From Mimachlamys varia (lineage: Eukaryota; Mollusca; Bivalvia; Pectinida; Pectinidae): a stretch of 64,000 nucleotides of DNA. A program made the translations under genes and the position numbers. The notes under the pieces are model-generated. The model did not search any database. It saw nothing but the letters and a program-made list of their open reading frames with translations, and was not told the origin of the DNA. The stretch's first letter is position 1; the number at the start of each line of letters is the position of its first letter. Of this stretch, positions 30,201 to 35,694 are shown piece by piece. Where the stretch lies: assembly GCA_947623455.1 (NCBI GenBank), contig OX392545.1:28657001-28721000 (forward strand), in the 5' to 3' direction.

Positions 30201-33200
30201 CAGCATTCAACATCTCCTGGGGTAACATATTTCCATTAATGATATTGTGAGGGTATTTGCTTATAGTTTTTTTTAAATACATAATTTGCCTTCTTATTAT
30301 TGATTATAAAAGGTTTCGCTTTAAAAATATGTTTGCATCACTTATCTTTTTAATATCTGAGTCATGAATTGATCCATTCCTTTCCTCAGAACATTGGCGA
30401 CAGCCATGGAGTACATATTTAAGTTGATATTAACATTCCTGTTTAGTTGTGTCGTGCCTACTTTGACTTTTCCGTACTTACAAGCATGTGGCCCTCTTAC
30501 ATACCTTAAAACCATGCAGGGAGCTATAACATATAAGTTTATTCTTTTTTGCAGATGATGCAAACAAGAAAGAAAAGTAAGTAAAACGATATATATATGA
30601 ATTTATTACTTACTTTCAAGCAAAACGGTATGACTAATCCATTATTCGATCGGACCTCCTACCAAATAAACCAGTAACGTCCGGAAAAAACAATCAGCTA
30701 CATTAAATACAGCTGATGCATTACAATTCAAACAACAAAATCTCTGTAGTATTTAAATACTTCCCCGTCCAACAATAGGACACGCGATTTAACACTGACA
30801 CGTGCTGACGATTTGTAAAATACAAATTACACGGCGTTTAAAATCTTCCATAGCCAGTCAATGTTATAAATCCGACGAGAACATAAGCCTCCTGTAAGAA
30901 TCACGTTAGAATTAAATGCATATTACAAACTTTTTTTCTTTATTCAAAAATAGACGTCATGTCCATATGGCGCAGTATTGATGCATTCTTTGTTAGGCAT
31001 TTTGCATTTTATACAAACATTTCTTATTTAGGTACATAACGTTTTTGTACTCATAGCGATTATATTATCAATATGATTACAATACATATCCCCACTATAA
31101 CTATCGTGTGTAAAAGATAATTATGGTGATTATCTGTATTTTATCAGATTGTTATGTTATGGCATATAGACGTTGATTCTAATGGTGGACAATCTGTCAA
31201 CAGATTTTTTTTTAGTTGTGCAGAGATCGAAACTTAGTGTCCATATTAATCAATATTTGAAATTGTGACTTTTTAATTATTTTAATCAATTTGTAGCTCT
31301 GGAAATATTTACGATGACATCCCCGGTGGGTCTGCTCATTTCTCATCGTCTGGTTCCGGTTCCGGTGCAGTAGCAGCCGGAGAAGGAAAGGTTACACTAA
31401 GTATACCAAACACTGACTTGGAGGTGAGTCTCGCCAACGTGCAGCTCAACAAAAGTTACTTTTATATTAGTTGACGTCATAATGAAAAGTAGGTCTTGGT
31501 CAAAAAACCAACTAAAAGTTGATAAAAACCACCCTCCAAAGCTAGGTAAGTGACAACACCCGTAAAAGTTAACGACAACTACGCAAATTCCAGCACAATT
31601 GAGTGAGTATTAGCCGCACGAACTCCAGTCCAATATGGCGTCCAAATACTAACTGTAATTTCCTGCGTATTACCCGCACGTGGAATGTATCCTGGTAAGT
31701 ATCAGTGTATTTCGTATGTGACTTGATGTTTTGAATGCTGGAAATTAGAGACATCTGACGCAAATATTGTGTTTATTTTGTTAATGCATATGTTTATATG
31801 TATAGTTAAAGCCACTTATAAACTTATCATAGCATATTTTCTTTACAAATAGAGTAGATTTACATGTTGATACAACTAGAAACATTTAACAACGTATAGC
31901 CCGCATTTGTATTATAATTTGTTACAAAAAAAATCAACAGATAGTGCATAAAGCCCGTACTAGGCATCGTCTGTTGTAAAAAGTCGTATAGCCCGCCGGC
32001 AATACGAAGGAAATTACGTAAACGTTGTACCTTTAGGTTTTGTTGTGGGTTTGTTGAATGCTTATGTTTCCTTTGTTCATATGTTGCCCCTGGTTTAATC
32101 GATTTTGAGATTGGATTATAATTTTGTTAACGCTTCGGTATTCTCTTATTTATTTTCAGAAGGATCTGTCGGAAAAGAAACAGAAACCGCCCATCTTGAA
32201 GAAGCCTCCTAGTCGTAAATATAAAAATCCAGTACCCACTCCCGACATCGTCAACAAAAACTCCACATCAGGGGAAACAGTTACCATAACAATAACGGAA
32301 GTGGATGAGAAGGGTAAATATTCATTACGTAATGTATGTATAATGACGTCACTTTCGATATCTGGCTACACGGTGGGACTACGAGACTCTGCCAATCTCT
32401 CACTCTTTATGAATTAGTAATAAATGACGTCATAATGTAAATATCCATTACGTAATGTATGTGTAATGACGTCAATTTTCGATATCTTGCTACACAGTGG
32501 GAATACGAGACTCTGCCAATCTCTCACTCTTCATGAATTAGTAATAAATGACGTCATGATGTAAATATTCATTACGTAATGTATGTGTAATGACGTCACT
32601 TTCGATATCTGGCTACAAACAGGGAATACGAGACTCTGCCAATCTCTCACTCTTCTGGTATAAATAATACATGATGTCATAATACAAAGTGTCTCCAGTG
32701 GGAAAAGGAAATGTGACTTAGGATTGGTTATAAACTTAAAAGGGCCATGCTCAGTAAACACTGTTTAGGACAAATTTGTGAACAGATTAAGACCCGATTT
32801 ATATCAATGTTAAACGTGTTATGTGATATCAAGACACCATATTATTTTATTTTGCAGAAGGACATTCCGAAATGTAAGTGTTTTCATTTTTGAACATATA
32901 TATCATGCATCTCTGTCTTGCTTTTAATAAAGTTTTTTTTTTTGAACAAGGCTCTGTAGCTATGTTATACTCCTTACAATATTTAGCAAGGATAAAATCA
33001 TACAACAATGGGTCAAAAACAAAAAAATATATAACTTATTATATATATGTACAAGCTTGATATGAAAGCTAAACAAGTGTGGTTGGTAGATAGGCTACAG
33101 CTAATTCTTTAGATATTTTTGTTCATTTTTGAATCGAGACTGCTATGTTATTCTAATGCTTTTTGAATTTTATAAAATGTCATTGCATTTCCTCAAAATA

Positions 33201-35330
33201 ATTGTGGATTTTGTTTCCTCATCTAAAGTATGCCTATTTAAAAGGCCCAACATTCGTAACTTTCGGCAAACATTTAAGCGACAATCAGGCCTAATAAATT
33301 ATTTACGGAGGCAGTTGAAACTCGGTATTTGTATACATGCACCCATTGTGAACTGTCGTCTAACTTCGGCTTGTTGTTTTAGTGGTCAACACCTTAATTA
33401 TTTTTTTAATTCTTTGGTAATTTCTGTCAAGAGTTTCTAGGTCGCTACCGCTCAGTTTTTCTTCATTTAAGCTTTATTTTTGCATGGTTATCAGCTGGAT
33501 TTTGGTCAAAAATTTTCAGAATCACGAAATATTTTCGAAAGATACGTATATATGGCCTTTAAAGATACAGAATAACCCCATGCTGGTATGGGGAAAGAAT
33601 AAACCGAATACGGCTTACTTACTGCATGTAGTTGTATTTTCATATTCGGCGCTTACCATCAACCTGTATTGATCTGAGTTGAGATAATTACACAATGATA
33701 GTCATCCATTATACTGTGCATAAAATTTTCATTAAAACAAGTTATACAAAGAGATAAGTAATGCATTTCACATTGTATTAAAACTTGTTAATATCAAACA
33801 ATATTCTGTCGTGAATGGTTTTCAGGACCTGCTGGTTCATCCACACAAAGTAGTGTCAGCTTAATGTGCCGTTTTAGATTTTGATATAACATTTGAATGT
33901 AATAAAAAGAATATATATCAGTATCGTCAGTAATAGCAAATATATTTCGATCGTGATACTAACTTTTTGATAGTTTCATTCGAGCTGCGCACTTGTGAAA
34001 TTTATCATGGAATTAGCCCATTTGCAGCACCCAGTCGTTGATCCCCTTTTTCAATTCCGTGGCCTTTCTTTTCAAAGTGTTTATCTGGGCACCTACATTC
34101 ATATAACCTTAGGGCACCTATATTCATATAACCTTAGGTGATGTTATCACATTGAGTCGAAGTCAATCACGCGATAACAAGACGGAACGAGTTCACCCCT
34201 CGGGGTCAAATATCTAAATAAGATTGATCAATGGGAAAATAAAGTATATATGACAAGCATTATAATGTAAGTATAGTAGATATTTATAACTAATAAAACA
34301 AAGCATGATTCCTCTTTCAAGGCTATTGATTCTACCCGCTTGGTATAAATAGGACTTACGTAACGTTATACATCAGACAGAAAAATAATCTTTCAGAACA
34401 TTTTTTATGTTGAATTCTGTAGAATTATCATTGAACTGTTTGATTGGGTTTGCAGAGCGGATGATATTCCTGCAGAAGATGTTGGTACATCCTGTGAATA
34501 TATGGACATGCGCCTATCAGGTATGTACATGCAATGTCGCCTCTGTAATTTAACCCGAAGCTCTCTAGTCTGGCCTTACTTTACAACTTACTTGTTTTTT
34601 ATGGATGTATTAGCTATAACACGACTAAAGTCACATTGAAAGATAAAAAAAAATATTGGAGAAGTCTACTTTAGAAATATAGGTGTGGATAAGTCACCAT
34701 AAGAAGTTCTACGATATTAATATATTATAAAAAAGAGATAATACCAAAGCGTCAACAAAACAGTCATCCGAACTCAAAATTGATGAAATTAGAGGCAAAA
34801 TAGGAACAAAGGAAAGATTTATATGACGACCCTCGTAAAAGTACGGGATAATAAGACCAGGTGTTCCGGAAGAGTACGCGTCTTCTGCCTCATCGCCGAC
34901 ACCCGCCATGTAAAACGTCACATCCAAGTAAGCATCAATCCTTAAATTAAGGAAGCAGGAAACGCTTACTCTATTGGAACGCTTGGTCTTATTTTCTTTG
35001 TACTTCAAGGGTGATAATATTTCATTTGTTCATATTTTCCCTAGTTTAATCGATTTTGAGTTCGGATGATGGTTTGTTGACATTTCGGTATTCTCTTGAG
35101 TTTTTCCTTATCAGAATATTATATTTGTTTCCAATTTTGTGTTTTCCTGTTCCGTTTGTTTTGTTTTATTATTTTCTATTAAGATTAATAGACAGAGTTA
35201 TATATGAAGGTAACGTTGAGTGCCATATCGTTTCTATGTCAAACTTTGTATTGTAGACCGAGCGAAGGAAACAGAATACGTTGATGTTCAAAGGCCATTG
35301 GAAGAGCCTACAGCTGCCAGTGACCAATGA
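3211..35330 (+). CDS. Ig-Ig-FN3 transmembrane receptor with ITSM-like and PI3K-type tyrosine motifs (15 exons, 635 aa)
   Basis: Coding exons: 3211-3271, 11666-12079, 12470-12802, 18847-19011, 20898-21047, 22239-22343, 22795-22920, 24365-24386, 26325-26398, 30555-30576, 31297-31423, 32160-32313, 32858-32873, 34456-34520, 35257-35330. They total 1908 nt (636 codons with stop). All introns are GT-AG and all phases agree; extracellular introns are phase 1, as usual for Ig/FN3 modules. Order: signal peptide (1-22), Ser/Thr-rich segment, Ig1 (about 45-157), Ig2 (160-268), FN3 (270-373), TM (about 384-405), basic stop-transfer, then tail. Tail tyrosines: Y437 (YEDL), Y476 (YNSI), Y496 (YDDI), Y605 (YMDM, a p85 SH2-type site) and Y619 (TEYVDV, fitting the TxYxxV/I ITSM pattern). 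A Pro/Lys-rich stretch around 543-562 has PxxP. By family knowledge this suggests phosphotyrosine signalling at the plasma membrane; the ligand is unknown. The 5' exon choice and missed alternative exons are the main uncertainties. Confidence 0.82.
3470..3585. repeat. Degenerate TTCGGTCT/TTTGGTCTT tandem repeat, left part
   Basis: Repeated CGGTCTNGG-type words of about 17-20 bp. The same kind of array recurs at 4262-4440, flanking the composite repeat on the other side. Confidence 0.6.
3645..4030 (-). mobile_element. Penelope-like element 3' fragment
   Basis: Minus-strand copy of the family described at 13120-14330. It runs from the end of the reverse transcriptase frame (KIYMAGD.DEAEDAYFSGT-like) to the element 3' end (complement of ACCAAAGCGTCAACAAAACC). 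It is 5'-truncated like the other copies. Confidence 0.8.
4030..4260. repeat. Unclassified interspersed repeat, copy 1 (with 3585-3645)
   Basis: Shares blocks such as GTCTCTAACAATGGTAGT, TGACCGGGTGGGGT and GGACTATCGCAA with 23565-24010 and partly with 10309-10562. The matching left end (GCGACTAAATTTG-like) lies at 3585-3645, so the Penelope-like fragment between them appears inserted inside this repeat. Confidence 0.65.
4262..4440. repeat. Degenerate 19-bp TCGTTTGGTCTT tandem repeat
   Basis: About nine imperfect copies of TCGTTTGGTCTTTGGCT-like units. Related to the array at 3470-3585. Confidence 0.75.
4605..4918. repeat. Tandem array of AATCTTTGATATCACCCCCC
   Basis: About 13 units of 18-28 bp. 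Unit length varies because of C-tract expansion and contraction. It lies in intron 1 of the receptor gene. Confidence 0.95.
4919..5937. other. Receptor intron 1, nothing recognised
   Basis: AT-rich intronic DNA with short C and A homopolymers near 5177-5205. No exon or transposon was recognised. Confidence 0.5.
5938..6379. mobile_element. pogo/Tigger-type MITE
   Basis: The termini are inverted: CAGTGAAACCTCGCTTAAAG on the left and the complement of CAGTGACACCTCTATATTAA on the right. Both continue into AAGACCACC-type sequence. A TA precedes the left end; the right flank is AA, so the TA duplication is only half visible. There is no coding capacity. The TIR start matches the CAGTGAAACCTC type of pogo/Tigger Tc1-mariner relatives. 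Confidence 0.75.
6030..6115. repeat. 17-bp tandem repeat inside the pogo-like MITE
   Basis: About five copies of CTATTAAGACCACCTCG. The unit resembles the sub-terminal part of the MITE TIR, so the array probably arose by amplifying TIR sequence. Confidence 0.9.
6380..8999. other. Receptor intron 1, mostly featureless
   Basis: Contains an A-tract near 7468-7484 and a dispersed repeat copy at 7705-7820. No exon, RNA gene or transposon could be supported elsewhere. Confidence 0.5.
7705..7820. repeat. Dispersed repeat, copy 1
   Basis: Shares AAAATTGTAAACTTACTCTA, TAAACACC and GCTGTAACAAA...CAGGCCCCTG-like blocks with 48040-48160 and, more weakly, 54830-54925. Confidence 0.7.
9000..9150 (+). mobile_element. 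Diverged SINE fragment
   Basis: The blocks CCACTAGCCCTTCAGCTCTA, GTCGGTGGTTTG and GGCTTTCCTCCACC match the better-preserved SINE at 26555-26770. The tRNA-like A box is lost. Confidence 0.55.
9130..9312. mobile_element. Degraded copy of the GGGCCCAGT-ended MITE
   Basis: AATCAGTGATTGGCGCAAAT, a TGTAAC...TAAAATTAAAC block and the terminal AACAACTGGGC match the element at 40996-41189. The left terminus has decayed. Confidence 0.6.
9478..9735. repeat. Cluster of palindromic CACGTGAA / TTCACATGAA motifs
   Basis: About a dozen near-palindromic words (TCACGTGAAAT, TTCACGTGAC, TTCACATGAA, ATGTGAATTTCACGT) sit irregularly in 250 bp. Several contain the CACGTG E-box. The cluster could be a decayed short-unit satellite or a regulatory cluster; sequence alone does not decide. 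Confidence 0.6.
10309..10562. repeat. Unclassified interspersed repeat, copy 2
   Basis: GGCTTTGGGTTC.GTCC.CTGGC, CACATCGCATACA.CG.CAGG and the tail TAGGACGTTAAACAAAAT match 23565-24010. The tail resembles the SINE tail at 26745-26765. Confidence 0.65.
10908..11045 (+). mobile_element. tRNA-derived SINE-like element
   Basis: GGATTGGTCGAGTGATTAAA resembles a tRNA 5' half with A box, and AGAGTTCGATCACC resembles a B box about 55 bp downstream. It does not form a plausible complete tRNA, so it is called as a SINE head. Confidence 0.55.
11085..11280. repeat. Inverted or direct ATGTGGAAGTTTTCGCG repeats
   Basis: ATGTGGAAGTTTTCGCG occurs twice (about 11080-11130), and a related inverted copy, GCGAAAATTTCCACCGCGC, lies at about 11258-11277. 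Probably a small decayed DNA transposon in intron 1. Confidence 0.45.
11666..12079 (+). CDS. Receptor exon 2: Ser/Thr-rich segment and Ig-like domain 1
   Basis: Acceptor TTTGTTTGCAG ends at 11665; donor GTAAGA starts at 12080; phase 1-1, 138 codons. After a Ser/Thr/Pro-rich stretch comes a beta-rich Ig-like module with PTWVLQ and ETIYCSAIV. The expected B-strand Cys is not at its usual place; two other Cys (DACQ, PCW) may form a different disulphide. Sequons NST, NIS and NQT are present. Confidence 0.85.
12470..12802 (+). CDS. Receptor exon 3: Ig-like domain 2
   Basis: Acceptor CTGATTCCAG and donor GTAAGT; phase 1-1, 111 codons. Canonical Ig framework: ITLHCE (B-strand Cys), ITWIKD (C-strand Trp) and FISCNA (F-strand Cys), with three sequons (NIT, NMS, NLT). 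Confidence 0.92.
13120..14330 (+). pseudogene. Penelope-like reverse transcriptase, decayed
   Basis: Reverse-transcriptase blocks occur in order over three frames: LHRLYWIPKLHKDP, KQRFIAGSS, TFDFSTLYTAIPH, then after frameshifts near 13620-13645 GIPMGTNCAPLLADLF, FRYIDDVLS (the catalytic YIDD) and SASYLDL. A further frameshift near 14100 precedes CQLLTNKL. The tail blends into the 3' sequence shared by all the short copies here, which links those copies to this family. No GIY-YIG endonuclease is visible. The copy is dead (frameshifts, 5' truncation) and sits in receptor intron 3. Confidence 0.88.
14545..17766. repeat. 33-bp minisatellite, about 97 copies, with a 36-unit higher-order duplication
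   Basis: Unit core CTGACCCTGCACTGTTTCCC plus TGTGGAGTTATAG, 33 bp and therefore frame-preserving; it reads as an artefactual 11-residue repeat on either strand. Variants (GACGCTGCATCG, GGCGCTGTACTG, TGTAGAG) recur in the same order 1188 bp apart (36 units exactly): the TTCACTG variant at about 15361 and again at about 16549. Intronic (receptor intron 3). Confidence 0.97.
17873..18860 (+). repeat. 38-bp tandem array built from the FN3-exon splice acceptor
   Basis: About 25 units of TGTTTTTGTATTGTATAAAG followed by GTCTACCAACTAACCCC. The last unit is the genuine acceptor of receptor exon 4 (TTTTGTATACAG at 18835-18846) plus the first 19 coding bases. Units near 18353 and 18742 carry those 19 exon bases (GTCTACCACCTAGACCCAC) unchanged. 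The genuine site has CAG; most units have AAG and one near 18236 has TAG. Confidence 0.95.
18847..19011 (+). CDS. Receptor exon 4: FN3 domain, N-terminal half
   Basis: Acceptor TATACAG, donor GTGAGT; phase 1-1, 55 codons. LPPRPTAISVEY...VRLLWSM gives the A-B strands with the FN3 Trp, and YRVSFNIRVL the C strand. The start of the exon is shared with the adjacent 38-bp array. Confidence 0.87.
19090..19262 (+). mobile_element. Diverged Penelope-like 3' fragment
   Basis: GTCATTGACGAAGCAGAAGA and a tail TTGACGCTTCG resemble the family 3' end in plus orientation. Strongly diverged. Confidence 0.5.
19552..19745 (-). mobile_element. Penelope-like 3' fragment
   Basis: AATACCGAAGCGCTAACAAA through GCGTCTTCTGCGTCATCGAC: the minus-strand 3' end of the family, diverged. 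In receptor intron 4. Confidence 0.7.
20040..20555 (-). mobile_element. Penelope-like 3' fragment with reverse-transcriptase C-terminus
   Basis: Minus strand. It encodes SQLIRYFRACSKYRDF and CQLLTNKLTTQ-like residues that continue the decayed protein at 13120-14330, then runs through the shared 3' tail. This copy directly connects the coding part with the short 3' fragments. Confidence 0.82.
20898..21047 (+). CDS. Receptor exon 5: FN3 domain, C-terminal half
   Basis: SIKGLQANRAYNVSVTAYNA followed by IGWSP is the typical FN3 E-F-G strand signature. The acceptor AG at 20896-20897 is chosen; an alternative six bases downstream keeps phase 1. The donor is the weaker GTTCGT at 21048, required by phase; a GTAAAC four bases later would break the frame into exon 6. 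Confidence 0.82.
21085..21240 (+). mobile_element. Penelope-like 3' fragment
   Basis: Plus-orientation family tail: ACGCTTACTCTTCCGGA through ATCGATTTTGAGTTCGGATT to the element 3' end. Confidence 0.7.
21412..21545 (-). repeat. Interspersed repeat shared with 29290-29415 (inverted)
   Basis: GAACATATATGGTTCGTTAG, GCGCTCCATAGTGAA and ACTACCGTATTCGCAGTCAA are found as complements at 29290-29415. Probably a small DNA transposon. Confidence 0.55.
21805..22160 (-). mobile_element. Penelope-like 3' fragment
   Basis: Minus-strand copy from ACCAAACCGTCAACAAAACC to TCAAAATGGCGACCATAAAA, closely matching the copy at 3645-4030 (with a small deletion around 21975). Confidence 0.82.
22239..22343 (+). CDS. 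Receptor exon 6: transmembrane segment
   Basis: Acceptor GATTTCAG, donor GTAAGA; phase 1-1, 35 codons. VGLVLIVVACLVLLLIGIGL is an uncharged membrane helix followed by KLRR, a basic stop-transfer. No charged residue lies in the helix, so there is no obvious site for an ITAM adaptor of the vertebrate kind. Confidence 0.93.
22795..22920 (+). CDS. Receptor exon 7: juxtamembrane tail with YEDL
   Basis: Acceptor TTTTAAAG, donor GTGAGT; phase 1-1, 42 codons. A Cys-rich juxtamembrane stretch (four Cys, possible palmitoylation) is followed by DPLYEDL (Y437), an acidic YxxL site. Confidence 0.88.
23103..23295 (+). mobile_element. tRNA-derived SINE
   Basis: GGCCGGGTGGTGCAGTGGAT is a tRNA-like head with A box, and GGGTACGATTCC a B box. 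It continues into a conserved core TCTTCTCCGGGTACTCCGGT with TTTCCTCCCAC, also seen at 26675-26706. Confidence 0.8.
23565..24010. repeat. Unclassified interspersed repeat, most complete copy
   Basis: Uninterrupted version of the repeat split at 3585-4260. It contains GTCTCTAACAATGGTAGTTA, TGACCGGGTGGGGTATCATG and CACATCGCATACACCGACAG. No open frame. Confidence 0.7.
24365..24386 (+). CDS. Receptor exon 8: 22-nt microexon
   Basis: Between TTTTCAG and GTAAGA; phase 1 in, phase 2 out. It encodes EKRLRNA plus a split Arg. It is needed to keep the frame between exons 7 and 9. Confidence 0.7.
24431..24728. mobile_element. MITE-like element with GTCCCCTACCGGC termini
   Basis: Left end GTCCCCTACCGGCGAAGCCG; right end is the complement of GTCCCTTACCGGCCCCG. 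There is no coding capacity. The target duplication is not resolved. Confidence 0.5.
25030..25457 (-). mobile_element. Penelope-like 3' fragment split by a MITE
   Basis: The minus-strand family 3' end runs 25030-25159 and resumes at 25427 with TGTTCCGGAAGAGTAAGCGT. The two halves join exactly as in uninterrupted copies (AAGACCAGG then TGTTCCGG). Confidence 0.82.
25160..25421. mobile_element. 262-bp MITE inserted in a Penelope-like fragment
   Basis: Terminal inverted repeats of about 50 bp start GCCCGTATTCATGAAA and end TTTCATGAATACGGGC. Inner parts GCTCAAGCATGGATT and AATCCATGCTTGAGC pair too. CCAGG is duplicated on both sides (25155-25159 and 25422-25426). Confidence 0.85.
25555..25935. repeat. 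21-bp tandem array
   Basis: About 18 units of TCTCATTTTAGTATGCCCCT plus G, alternating TTTTAG and TTATAG. The frame-preserving length gives spurious open frames on both strands. Receptor intron 8. Confidence 0.95.
26325..26398 (+). CDS. Receptor exon 9: tail with YNSI
   Basis: Acceptor TTGTTTCAG, donor GTAGGT; enters phase 2, leaves phase 1. Basic/acidic helix KAEAEIKR, then SGIYNSIGS (Y476). Confidence 0.78.
26555..26770 (+). mobile_element. tRNA-derived SINE, near complete
   Basis: GGCCGCGGTGGTCGAGATGT (tRNA head, A box), GCGAGTTCGAATTCC (B box), conserved core CCAGGTACTCCGGCTTTCCT, tail CATAGGACGTAAAACAAAAT. Best SINE copy in the window. Confidence 0.85.
28089..28159. repeat. Hairpin with 16-bp perfect stem
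   Basis: CATGGGGTGATGAATT pairs with AATTCATCACCCCATG across a 39-nt loop. Likely a minimal foldback element. Confidence 0.7.
29290..29415 (+). repeat. Interspersed repeat shared with 21412-21545
   Basis: GACTGCGTATACGGTAGTAT and CACTATGGAGCGCTAAC are complements of the other copy. GAACATATTCAC and ATATGTTCGTT form a partial inverted repeat. Confidence 0.55.
30555..30576 (+). CDS. Receptor exon 10: 22-nt microexon
   Basis: Acceptor TTTTTTGCAG, donor GTAAGT; phase 1 in, phase 2 out. Encodes DDANKKE plus a split Asn. Confidence 0.72.
30577..31296. other. Receptor intron 10, nothing recognised
   Basis: AT-rich DNA without repeats or coding signal that I can identify. Confidence 0.5.
31297..31423 (+). 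CDS. Receptor exon 11: tail with YDDI
   Basis: Acceptor TTGTAG, donor GTGAGT; phase 2 in, phase 0 out. GNIYDDIPGG (Y496), then a Ser/Gly-rich linker SSSGSGSGAV. Confidence 0.88.
32045..32158 (+). mobile_element. Penelope-like 3' end forming the exon 12 acceptor tract
   Basis: CCTTTGTTCATATGTTGCCC, ATCGATTTTGAGATTGGATT and GCTTCGGTATTCTC match the family 3' end. Its last bases run into the pyrimidine-rich tract directly before the AG at 32158-32159. Confidence 0.78.
32160..32313 (+). CDS. Receptor exon 12: Pro/Lys-rich tail segment
   Basis: Acceptor TATTTTCAG, donor GTAAAT; phase 0 in, phase 1 out. KKQKPPILKKPPSRKYKNP has PxxP-type SH3 ligand character. A Thr-rich TVTITITEVDEK follows. Confidence 0.85.
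32314..32682. repeat. Three 123-bp tandem repeats starting at the exon 12 donor
   Basis: Copies begin at 32314, 32437 and 32561, each with GTAAATATYCATTACGTAAT. Each holds TGACGTCA sites and CGAGACTCTGCCAATCTCTC. The first copy supplies the real 5' splice site. Confidence 0.93.
32858..32873 (+). CDS. Receptor exon 13: 16-nt microexon
   Basis: Acceptor ATTTTGCAG, donor GTAAGT; phase 1 in, phase 2 out. Encodes EGHSE plus a split Ile. Without it exon 12 (phase 1) cannot join exon 14 (phase 2). Confidence 0.65.
33243..33558. mobile_element. MITE with AGGCCCAA...CGTAACT termini
   Basis: Left AGGCCCAACATTCGTAACTT; right is the complement of AGGCCATATATACGTATCTT. Related to the element at 49641-50027 (shared inner blocks TTATCAGCTGGATTTT and GTCAAGAGTTTCT in opposite orientation). 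Confidence 0.7.
33559..34455. other. Receptor intron 13 remainder
   Basis: Only a short direct repeat (CATTCATATAACCTTAGG) at about 34097-34138 was noticed. Confidence 0.45.
34456..34520 (+). CDS. Receptor exon 14: tail with YMDM
   Basis: Acceptor GGGTTTGCAG, donor GTATGT; phase 2 in, phase 1 out. Acidic ADDIPAEDVG, then SCEYMDMRLS. Y605-MDM fits the YxxM consensus for PI3K p85 SH2 domains. Confidence 0.82.
34730..34965 (-). mobile_element. Penelope-like 3' fragment (minus half of an inverted pair)
   Basis: TACCAAAGCGTCAACAAAAC through GCGTCTTCTGCCTCATCGCC. It is followed at once by a plus-strand copy, 3' ends outward. Confidence 0.8.
34966..35105 (+). mobile_element. Penelope-like 3' fragment (plus half of an inverted pair)
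   Basis: GAAACGCTTACTCTATTGGA through ATCGATTTTGAGTTCGGATG to TTCGGTATTCTC. Confidence 0.75.
35257..35330 (+). CDS. Receptor exon 15: C-terminus with ITSM-like TEYVDV and stop
   Basis: Acceptor TATTGTAG; phase 1 in. It reads DRAKETEYVDVQRP and ends ASDQ with TGA at 35328-35330. Y619 sits in T-x-Y-x-x-V, the immunoreceptor tyrosine switch pattern, 14 residues after Y605. No clear AATAAA was found downstream, so the 3' UTR end is unknown. Confidence 0.85.
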
Positions 35331-35694
35331 CGCCTCCACAAATGTCGTTAGATATCATGTAATACAAGTTTCCGATCTCCTAGTTCATTTCATTTTTAAA
35401 AAAAATAATTTTTCTGGAGCCAAAAATCCAACAATAATTTATCAAAAATGGCAGCATTAATGTTAAAAGATTTTACTTTCCCCAAATTCATCATCATCGA
35501 ACCCTGAAAACAGATTTACTGCAAGGTCAAGAGACAATGTGAAAAGTAACAGGAAATGTTGTAATGTTTCCAACTGACTTAAATATTCTGTGTATAAACT
35601 AGTGTGCAGCATCATCACACACAAGTGACATCATGATCAACTATGTTTCATAGACAAATGAAGTGCTGGTTTCGAACACTAAAAATATCAACCG

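Larger units (their letters stand above)
26771..30554. other. Receptor intron 9, few features
   Basis: Holds an imperfect inverted repeat around 27615-27700, a perfect hairpin at 28089-28159 and a repeat at 29290-29415. I see no exon in phase with the receptor and no RNA gene. Confidence 0.5.
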
